Shown here in pieces: positions 54,560-64,000 of a DNA stretch of 64,000 nt. Below the pieces are notes generated by a model that was not told where the DNA came from, searched no databases, and saw only the letters and a list, made by a program, of their open reading frames with translations. The stretch's first letter is position 1, and the number at the start of each line of letters is the position of its first letter. This DNA is from Tipula vernalis. Its lineage: Eukaryota > Arthropoda > Insecta > Diptera > Tipulidae. Location: positions 328,325,106 through 328,389,105 of the forward strand of contig OY282558.1 of the NCBI GenBank assembly GCA_958295665.1. The letters are read 5' to 3'. Position numbers and translations under genes: made by a program.

Positions 54560-57500
54560 GTGACAATTGCGGACTCTAAATTTAATCAGCGCAGCACAAT
54601 AGACTTATTGCTTGGAACCGAAATTTATTATCAAGTTACCCAATGTGACAAAATTAAATTGGGAGATCGTCTTGTAGCCGAAAAGACGTCATTGGGTTGG
54701 ATCGTTGCCGGTAGAAGTCATGAGCAAGAGAGTGTCAACCAATCAGCATGCTTTAGTATAATAATGGACGTTGACAATAGCCTACGAAAGTTCTAGGAAA
54801 TTGAGTCAGTAGCAACAGCGCCACCTCTTACAGCAGAAGAGCAAAAATGTGAAGCATTATTCATGGCCACAACCAAGCGAGCTAGTGATGGCAAATTTAT
54901 AGTATAACTGCCATTTCGAGACAATGAGGACCAATTAGGATCGGCGTATCATGTAGCAATGTCCAAATTGTTGGCCATGGAGAAGAAATTCAAACGAGAC
55001 CCCATCTTTCATCAGCTATATAAAGAATTCATGACTGAATATGAAAGTTTGGGACATATGGTCGAAATTCCCACTAACTTGAGCTTGTATTACCTGCCGC
55101 ATCACGGAGTCCTAAAATCAGCCAGCACCACTACAAAGCTTCGCGTGGTATTCGACGCATCTGCAAAGTCGTCGACAGGATTATCATTAAATAATCAGCT
55201 GTGTATAGGACCGACCGTGCAATCAACTCTAGTAGACATAATATTGAGATTTCGTCAGCATCGATTCGTGGTTACTGGGGACATTGAGAAAATGTACCGT
55301 CAGATTTGGGTAAGCGAAGCAGACAAAAGGCACCAAAATATTTTATGGAGACAAGATCCTCGCCACCGGCCAAAAACTTTTCGTTTAAACACATTAATAT
55401 ACGGCACAGCTCCAGCAGCATTTCTAGCAACCCGGTGCGTAAATGAGGTAGCAATACAAGCCCGAGAACGATTACCAATCGCAGCAGCAGCAATCCTAAA
55501 TGATATGTATGTTGACGATCTCATGACCGGAGCGAACACCGAAGCTGAATTGATTGACCTGAAAGAGAAAATAGTAGCCATTCTAGACAACGCGTGCTTT
55601 CCTTTACGCAAATTCTCTACAAATACCAATGAACTAAGAAAGCGATTGGGAATCACTGCGGATACCATAAAGGAAATTAATGAAAATCCAGCAACGACAA
55701 AGCTGCTCGGTCTGAATTGGGATCCCTTAACTGATTATTTTTCGATTCAGGTAAAGCTAGAAGAATGAGGCCGACACACAAAGCGATCATTGTTATCCGA
55801 GGCCAGTAAAGTTGTTGATCCCATAGGATGGCTAGCTCCAGTCATTGTTAGGGTAAAAATATTATTCCAGAGCTTATGGTTACAGAAGTTGGACTGGGAC
55901 GATGGATTGCCATCTGAAATAGTAGCTAAATGGGTTAATATGCGTTCCGATCTGGTGGAGGTCAACCAAATTCATATTCCACGTTGGTTGGGGACGCGTG
56001 GCAGCATCGAACTACACGGGTTTTGCGATGCTAGCGAAACGGCCTACGCAGCGATGGTTTTCAGCAAAGTTATGACCGAAACTGGAATGCGAACATCCCT
56101 AATGATGGCCAAGACAAAGGTAGCACCATTGAAGGCGGTAAGCATACCGAGATTAGAGCTCTTGGGTACTCTACTACTGACTAAGCTAATGAATAAGGTA
56201 AGCTTAGCAGTTAATCAAAACATTGATCGAATCGTATTATGGACCGACTCCAAGATCGTGTTAGATTGGTTGGCAGCACACCCTCGACGATGGCCTACAT
56301 TTGTTGCCAACCGGACGTAGGAAATATTAAACTCTTATAACCGAGAGAAATGGATGCATGTCCCGTCAGCCGACAATCCAGCTGATTGTGCCTCCAGAGG
56401 AATGGCCGCCACAGACTTAGCTAAATTCGAACTGTGGTGGCATGGACCAAAGTGGCTTGCAGAATCGGAGACTGAGTGGCCAGTTCAAGCATCGTCATTT
56501 GGTATTAATGAAGAATCTAAGGATAAGGGAGTAATATTTAAAATCAGCGTCAGCAACGACATTCTGAAGAATCTCGTTTCTAAATATTCCAGCTATTTCA
56601 CGATGAAGAAAATTATGGCTTACGTCATCCGTTTCATTAAAAATTGCCGTTCCCCACCGAAGGAACGTAATTTAAAACCTCTTAATCGAGATGATGTGAA
56701 TTTGGCAGCTGTTTATTTAATTCGATATATTCAGCATCAACACTTTCTTGAAGAATTTCAATGCCTGCAATCCAAAACAATTTTACCAAAATCCAGCCAG
56801 CTAAAAGCATTAAATCCCTTTATCGACAATGATGGAATAATTCGCATCGGCGGTAGATTAGAATATTCAACCTTAGCGACATCGATCAAGCATCCCATAC
56901 TACTACCTCGCAAATCTGAAATTACAACCGCTGTTCTGCAAGACATACATCACCAATTTTATCACGCCGGAATTAGCTTCATGTTGAATTTCTTGCGTCA
57001 GCAATTCTGGGTGATTCGTGCGAAAGATGTAATTCGTCAGGTGGTCCGTAAATGCGTAAGATGTTTCAAGCAGAGACCATTAAGGCAGCAACAACTAATG
57101 GGCGATTTACCTCCCACGAGAGTTGAATACGTGCACCCTTTCCACAAAGTAGGCTTGGAATATGCTGGGCCATTTAAGGTACAAATCACACGAAGAAGAG
57201 GGCAGATTCCAGTAAAAACGTATGTATGTATATTCGTCTGCCTAAGTACAAAAGCGGTCCACATAGAATGTGTCAACAATCTTACGACGGAAAATTTTCT
57301 TGGTGCATTGTCTCGATTCACTGATCGGCGTGGGTTATGTGGTGATATTTTCAGCGACAATGGCACAAACTTCGTCGGCGCCAATAGACAATTAATTGAG
57401 CTGTTCGATTTCCTGAAAACCAACACTAATAAATTATCTTGTTCTCTTCTAGAAAAAAGCATAAACTGGCATTTTATTCCTGCAGGCTCCCCTACTATGG

Positions 57501-57802
57501 GAGGCATTTGGGAGGCGGCTGTGAAGTCTGCAAAAACACACCTGAAAATAGTGGTTGGCGAAGTCGTACTAACACTAGAAGAATTCACAACGCTAATGAC
57601 CGGCATTGAAGCAATTCTAAACTCGCGTCCACTATACGCTGCAACTTCCGAGGAAATTGAAGTGCTCACTCCAGGGCATTTTTTAATTGGACGACCACTG
57701 TCATCTCTACCCGAACGCTCCATACAAGATAACTATTGTGTTTGGTTGATGGATGACGAACTGTATGGTAAACTTCAATGTTGTAGCGGCAGCACAAAGT
57801 AA
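54560..57802 (+). pseudogene. BEL-E pol (protease end to integrase), plus strand
   Basis: Begins inside the protease region (IADSKFNQRSTIDLLLGTEIYY). It goes on with LGWIVAGRS, RT (54959-55768; GDIEKMYRQIWV; YVDDLMTGA near 55507), RNase H (GFCDASETAYAA; WTDSKIVLDWL), the integrase zinc region and integrase core (GLEYAGPF; FSDNGTNFVGAN; GGIWEAAVKSAK). The first integrase motif has E where BEL-A has D (GLEYAGP against GIDYAGP). Stops are at 54794 (TAG for the W of FWEIE), 54904, 55766 and 56318. The frame ends VWLMDDELYGKLQCCSGSTK at 57802 in place of the usual C-terminal FWxRW/KRP domain, so the 3' end is lost or replaced. Gag is absent. Confidence 0.9.
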
Positions 57803-58466
57803 GTATAAATTCACGACTTCACAAAATGAAAATGAAATACTGGTTTGAATTTATCTCTTTGTAAAACGTTATAAAACGTATAATTTATTTATAATTTTTA
57901 TTTATGATTTTTATTTAGGTTTAACAAAATTTTTGGTTGTGATTGATTCACGGTCTCACTGGTAATGACCGAGAGAAAAACACTTCTTTTCGTTCTGTTT
58001 TTTTTTCTACGAAAACAAATGTCTTTTTCCCCCTAATGAGATGTCGCGTCAGTCAAATATTACATAAAATTCGAATTTCGAAGAAATACAAATAAATATT
58101 AGAATTCATCTTTTCGAGCCTCGAAAAATAAATAAATACTTGAGTTCTACTTTAATAATTGACATTCGAATTTATAATTACATTTGGAAATGTCAACAAA
58201 GGACAAAAAATTATTGTATGCAACAAATTGGGAATAAGATAAGTATTTTCAAGATTAATTAACAAATTTAATGATAATAATTGTTTAATTTAATTTCAGA
58301 TTGACGTAATAAATGAAGAGAAATTTAAGGTAAGTTTTATGCGATTGAGATTTTACATTTGGGAAGTTTATGTTATTGGGATTTCACATTTGTTTTTGTA
58401 TTTTTCAGGTGACGAATTTATTCTGCACTGGTAGTGCAGACATACGCCGACCTTTGAACTAATAGT
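57803..58466. other. spacer between BEL-E and BEL-F; may hold the BEL-F 3' LTR
   Basis: AT-rich. On the minus strand, after the BEL-F stop at 58467, TGTCTGCACTACCAGTGCAG near 58443 would be a fitting LTR start. No second LTR is visible to confirm it. Confidence 0.35.
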
Positions 58467-61400
58467 TCAAGATACGGGTAGCAAGACTACTTTGGTGATT
58501 GGACGTTTTAAGATGCCAGATTTGGTTTTTATTGACACCACTAGTACAAGGCCATCTGTGCCAGGGTGTGTTTGACAAACTTTGCCTAATGGCCATTGTG
58601 CTGGAGGTACGCGTTCGTCGCGTACTAATACGATGTCATCGATTTTAATGTTTGTATTTCTATGTTGCCACTTCGAGCGATTGTGAAGGGTGGTCAAATA
58701 TTCCCTATAAAAGCGGTTCCAGAAATGCTGCATTATTTGTTGGATAAGATGCCATCGCGTAAGTGTATTTGGTTTGGCCGCGCTAAAGTCTGGATCGGGT
58801 GGTAATGACAATGGTTGCCCTATGATAAAATGGGCCGGTGTTAGCATATCGATTTCATCTGGACCTGATGAAAGCGAACATAACGGGCGAGAATTCAATA
58901 GCGCCACAATTTGGGATAGTAAGGTTGTCATTTCTTCAAAATTGAGTACAGTGGTTCCTAAAACTCTTTTCAGATGGTACTTCGTTGCTTTAACTGCTGA
59001 CTCGTATAGACCGCCGAAGTTAGGTCCAGATGGTGGTGTGAAGTGCCATTGTGTCTGAAAATTTAATAAAAAATTTGAAACTTGATTATTGTGTTTAATT
59101 GATTGGTTTAATTTGCAGATCTCTTGGAGCTGATTTTTTGCACCAACAAAGTTTGTGCCGTTGTCACTGTAGATGTCCGAACATACTCCTCTTCTAGACA
59201 TGAATCGTTTCAGGGCGGCTAAAAATGCGTTGGTCGATAGGTCGCTGACCAGTTCGATGTGAACTGCCTTACTGCTCATACACACGAAGATCGCGTTGTA
59301 GCCTTTATGCGGTTTGCTTCGTCTTCCTACCATGGATCTAAGCCATATGGGACCGGCGTAATCAACCCCCGTTTGATTGAATACATATTTGAAATCTACG
59401 CGAGCCGCTGGTAAATTTCCCATTAATTGGTTGACTTGCTGAGGTTTGTGTCGGATACATGGAATACAACGTTGGATTTGTTGTCGTACAAGATTTTTGC
59501 AATTCAGTATCCAATACTTCTGTCGTAATGTGGATACCATTAAAGACTGTGCCGCGTGTAGATATTTGATGTGAGTTTCTGCAATAATCAGTTCGGTGAT
59601 GATATGTTTTGCTGGTAATATAATGGGAAATTTCTTGTGATATTCAATATTGGCATGCTGGATTCTGCTCCCGACTCGTAAAATTTGATAGTCATCCAAA
59701 AACGGGTTCAACGCAATTAGCTTGCTTTTCTTTGGTAGAGGTTTTTTATTTTTGATATTGGATATTTCGGTACTGAAGCTATTATTCTGGACCCATTTGA
59801 ATAAGATATCGGTAGCCCTCTTATAAACTTCTGGTGATAAAACATTAGACTTCGGTTTGGTCTTACTGGCGTTATTTAAAAAATGTAATGTTAGTGCAAT
59901 GATTCGGACTAGTTTGGAAAATTTAGAATATCTCTGTGCGAGGTCTTCAAGAAAAACGTTTGGCATTACAACATCTAGCTTATGTATCTTAGTGGGTTTT
60001 TCTTCGTTGGTAATTGCATTTGGATGAAAAAGACTTCCTTGATTGGGCCAGGATTTCGGATCTTGACGAAGCCATGTCGGGCCTTTCCACCAAAGGTCAA
60101 AATTTTCCAGTTCCGATGGTAAAATACCTCGTGAAGCGCAATCAGCAGGGTTTGCCTTCGTTGGTACATAGTGCCAATTTTTTCTTGAAGTTGACTCTTG
60201 ATTTCAGATGTTCGGTTAGCTACATAACTCTTCCAATATCTTGGATGTGATGATAACCACCATAATACATTTGTTGAATCGGTCCAATAGAAGATTTCTA
60301 TATTTTCGGATTGCAGCGACTCGACGACTGTTTTCATTAGTTTGGTTAATAAAAGTGCACCACATAACTCCAACCGTGGAATGGAAACATGTTTAATGGG
60401 CGCGACTTTGGTTTTTGAGCAGACTATATTTGTTTGCCAGGTGCTATTTTTGGTTTCAGTTCTGCAATAAATGACAGCAGAATAAGCGAACTCGGACGAA
60501 TCGGAGAATCCATGTAACTGGAAATGTTTATTTGCGGTAAATAACCACCGAGAAATGGATATTTTGTCTATGTGAACTAATTCTCTTCTAAGTTGATGCC
60601 ATTTTTTAGAAATATTGACGGGTAATGGATCATCCCACTGCAAATTCAATAGCCACAATGATTGAAATAAAATTTTCACCATAATAGTGCATGGTGACAA
60701 CCAACCGAGTGGGTCGAAGATCTTTGATGCCTCGGATAACATCTCTCGTTTGCTATTTGTTTCCTTTGGATTAACGGAAACTTTGAAATGAAAGGAATCA
60801 TTCTTGGGGCACCATTCCAAACCTAATAATTTGATTGACCGTGTTCCCTCAGATATCTCGATAGGTGATAATTCTTGGCTACTTTGCGGTATAGATGTTA
60901 GCAGTGACGGGCAGTTGGAAGCCCATTTTCTCAAGTGAAAACCAGCTGAATCGAAGATCTCAATAATTTGGGTTTTTAGCAAGAGAGCTTCTTCCTCGCA
61001 GTGGGCTCCTGACATAAGTCGTCAATATACAGGTCTTGTTTAATTACTCTTGAAGCTACTGGAAACTTTGTGGAATAATTATCGGCAATGGTTATCAAGG
61101 TTTTCGTGGCCAGATATGGTGCAGAGGCGGTGCCGTAAGTGACTGTCAATAGCCGATAATCTTCGATTGGTAAATTTGGTGAGTCGCGCCAGACGATTCG
61201 TTGGAACTCGGTATCTTCTTGGGCCATCAGTATTTGGCGATACATCTTTTCGATGTCGCTCGTAAATACGATTGCATGTTTTCTAAATCGTATTAATATC
61301 GCGTACAAGCTATCTTGGACGGTAGGTCCTACCATTAGGTTTTCGTTTAGGGATACTTTGCTTGCCGATTTAGCCGAAGCATCAAACACCACCCTAAGCT

Positions 61401-63761
61401 TCGTTGTGGTGCTTGATTCTTTATATACTACGTGATGTGGCATATAAAATGATGTATTTGGATCATTGGTTGCGACGGTTGGAGGTATGCGTTCCATGTG
61501 TCCCAATCTTACATATTCGCGCATAAATGTCGTATATTCTAATTTGAGCGCGGGATATTTATTAAATCTAGTTTCCATCGCAAACAATCGCCTGATCGCC
61601 ATTTCTCTGGTGTTTCCCAATGGTTTTCTGGGTTGTTTAAATGGCAGCTTTAGGACGAATCTACCTTCCTTATTACGTTGGTGGGTTGCTTCAAAGTGGG
61701 CTTCGCACAGTTTTTCTTCCTCGGTAAAGTGTCGAGTTGGAGGTAACTCCTCGATCTCCCAAAATCTTTTAAGTGTTTGGTCAATGTCTGATTCTGTACA
61801 GAAGCTCAATTGTACTAAGTCGTTCGTGGTACTCGTTTTGGTGTTCCCAGCAACAATCCATCCGAATATGGTATTTTGGGCAATCGGTCTTCCTTGACTG
61901 CATTTGATTTTTCCTTCACTAAGAATTTCAAAGAAATATTCGGCTCCTATCAGAATATCAATGATGCTTGTTTTGAAGAATGTGGGATCCGCTAATTGTA
62001 GCGATTTTAGGTGTTCCCAATATTCCGGATTGATGTTCGATGTCGGCATTGGTGCTGTTACTCTTGGTAATATAAGAGCATTTATAGTTAATTTCGGTTT
62101 TGATGCAAATCTGGATGAAATTTCGAGAACGGTTGACCCTCTCGTGGTTCCTGCTTTAGATGAGCCAACACCCTTAATCGCAATATTTGCTCGCTGTCTT
62201 GGTAAAGCCAAACGTTTAACGCAGTCCTCGGTGACAAAGGATGCCTGCGAGCCTGAGTCCAAAAGAACCCGGCATGGTTGCATTTGACCAGAAGCATCAG
62301 TAACATGAACGATCGCTGTAGGTAGTAACGATTGTACGGTAACGTGGTTGGGTTGGGTTGCTGGTATCATTGCTTTATTGGTTGATTGTAAATTTTGGTT
62401 TTCCTCACTCGGAAGTTTGTTGGGTGTAGGCACGTTCGTGGTAAGAATTGTGGTTGATTGTGAGATCGGTTGCGAACTTGATGATAATGGAATGTTGAGT
62501 GGAGCACATGTTGGTGATGACGTATTTGATGATATGTTGGGTGAAGAAAGTGTGGTGTTGACTGAGGGTAATGTTGACGGTTGTGATATGGATTGTGAAT
62601 TAGACGCATTCGAAATATGTAGAAGGCTATTATGTCGTTTCCGGCAGATCTGACACGATCGTTTTGATTTACAAGAACTGACCATATGAGTGTCGCTTAG
62701 ACAATTATAACATCTCGATTTTTCACTTATCAACGATCTTCTTTCACTGATGTTCATATCTCTAAACTTTGGGCACTGGTATAGCATGTGTTCAATCTTA
62801 CACAATGGGCAATTTAAATTAGAAGTTGAGGTTGTATAGGTACTTCTAACATTAGAAGTCATTCGTGTCACAGGTTTGGTAATTGTTTCACGAATTCCCT
62901 CAAGCGTATCCGCTCTTATTTGGAGAGATTCAATAAGATTTTTGAAAGTTGGAAAATCAATTTTTGATGAATCGTGTTGCCAAAATTGCCTGCTATCGTC
63001 ATCCAGTTTATTAAGAATAATGTATATTAGCCAAGGATCCCGTAATTCACCTTGAGTACCAACCGCTTTAAGACCCCTGACAATTTCTTCACTGGTATCA
63101 GCCAATTTTCGAATCGTTGACGAATTCACCCGAGTGATAGGAGGTTGCTTAAAGAAAGCCTCGATGTAGCTATTCATGGTATTTTTTTTCTTATCGTACC
63201 TTTTGATAAGAATTTGGTAGGCCTCTATATAATTTGAGTCCGTAATGCTTAAATGCCGAATAAGACTTAATGGTTCACCTTTGAGACAACCTTTAAAATA
63301 TTGCAGTTTTTGGGCTGGAGCCAGTGACACCTTTTCATGAACCGCATTGTTAAATAGGTCGAAGAAACTTTGCCACTCTTGAAAGTCTCCTTGGAATATG
63401 GGAATATTTAAACGAGGTAATCTGATTTCGTTTGTGCCTGAATGAAATTGACACGTGGTTTCACCTGGTAGCCCCGTGGTATTTAATTGTGCCGCGTATG
63501 GAAATGTCGTAGTGCGGCAGTTAATAACGCAACCGCATGGTAGTAGGTTTCATCAAATTCTTCCGAACAAGAAGGTTCTTCAGGTTTAGTTTCAAATATT
63601 TTGTCTTCCACGCTTACGAATTCGGTATACAGGCCACTAATTTTATCTAACCGCGCCTTGATTTCTTCCATCGTTGTAGATTCTGCGATATTTTCGGCAA
63701 ATGTCGCAATTTTTGTTAATTGGCCGCTTAGCACTGAACGTCGCTTTTTAAGAGCATTCAT
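58467..63761 (-). pseudogene. BEL-F gag-pol, nearly complete, a few frameshifts
   Basis: Minus-strand BEL/Pao polyprotein starting MNALKKRRSVLSGQLTK at 63761 (the frame is open further up without gag similarity). Gag N-terminus runs to about 63487, where a frameshift moves it to the long frame ending at 60976. That frame holds DUF1759, zinc knuckles (CPLCKIEHMLYQC; CYNCLSDTHMVSSC; CQICRKRHNSLLH), a Ser/Pro/Thr-rich spacer, protease (LLDSGSQASFV, near 62250) and RT to YIDDL. A frameshift at about 61013 leads on to RNase H (GFSDSSEFAY; WTDSTNVLWWL). Another at about 60185 leads to the 59966-58467 frame with integrase (GVDYAGP; YSDNGTNFVGA; GGLYESAVK: D, D, E all present) and the C-terminal domain (LTRWHLIQQIMQHFWNRF; KRPITKVVLLPVS). 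No premature stop was noted apart from those caused by the shifts. Confidence 0.9.
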
Positions 63762-64000
63762 TATAAAATTAACACACGAATTTGTATAACTAGCAACACT
63801 GAACTCCCTCGAATTAATGAAATTAATCACAAAAAACAACAATATGGAAAGATACTGGTTAATAAAGTAATTAGAGAAACACAGAAATGTGAAAATAAGC
63901 ACCGGTATGTTAAATTCACTATTTTAATTTACTTTATTTAAAAAAAATATTTATCGTAATAATCATAAAAAAATAATAAATTATACTTAAGGTTTTCAAA
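63762..64000. other. leader upstream of BEL-F gag; element continues past the edge
   Basis: AT-rich, and the expected place of the BEL-F leader. No primer site was recognised within these bases, so primer site and 5' LTR are presumably beyond the window. Confidence 0.4.

Noticed and set aside
57037..57723. 228-codon minus-strand frame within BEL-E integrase
   Set aside because: Antisense shadow of integrase coding sequence.

Overview
KIND OF GENOME. This is AT-rich animal DNA, almost certainly insect and perhaps dipteran. It holds the last two exons of a DMA-domain DMRT transcription factor gene, with ordinary GT-AG introns, inside a dense nest of transposable elements. Those elements are BEL/Pao, Ty3/Gypsy, Jockey-like and R1/LOA-like non-LTR, mariner, hAT, MULE, Harbinger, a P-type THAP piece and several MITEs. 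No bacterial gene, rRNA, tRNA or CRISPR array was seen. Element names BEL-A to BEL-F are labels used only here. LAYOUT. 1-2160: wrecks of a Gypsy element and a mariner inside the DMRT intron. 3462-4277: DMRT terminal exons, plus strand, then 3' UTR. 6050-7440: old BEL gag/protease remnant. 7440-7639 and 21511-22030: an R1/LOA-like non-LTR element split by BEL-A. 7640-21510: BEL-A, with paired 629-bp LTRs that differ at two sites, a 5-bp target duplication GCCGG, a tRNA-Tyr primer site and an intact 1736-residue polyprotein. Between its primer site and its polyprotein lie 7.4 kb of other material: a minisatellite, two MITEs, a Gypsy pol fragment, and an open reading frame that joins a THAP domain to Gypsy RNase H and integrase. 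22030-23235: antisense Jockey-like ORF1. 23236-29178: BEL-B, broken. 29995-30440: a diverged second copy of the DMRT stop region and 3' UTR. 32380-33138: a 12-bp tandem array. 33963-35281: 5'-truncated Jockey. 37621-39518: a MULE with tandem-repeat termini and a 9-bp target duplication, sitting at the 5' end of BEL-C (39528-42994). 43338-45758: a MITE and a hAT remnant. 45888-50403: full-length Jockey with a 13-bp target duplication. 50450-51230: Harbinger remnant, minus strand. 53556-54550: BEL-D, a deletion derivative, minus strand. 54560-57802: BEL-E pol, plus strand. 58467-63761: BEL-F, minus strand, damaged only by a few frameshifts. HOW IT WORKS TOGETHER. Only DMRT is a host gene, and only its 3' end is inside the window. 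The rest is a multi-layer retrotransposon graveyard with one element, BEL-A, that looks recent and potentially competent. The most unusual points are the cargo-bearing leader of BEL-A, the THAP/Gypsy fusion reading frame inside it, the duplicated DMRT terminus on the far side of the TE nest, and the MULE with repeat-built termini. All family calls rest on motifs read by eye. No database search or alignment program was used.
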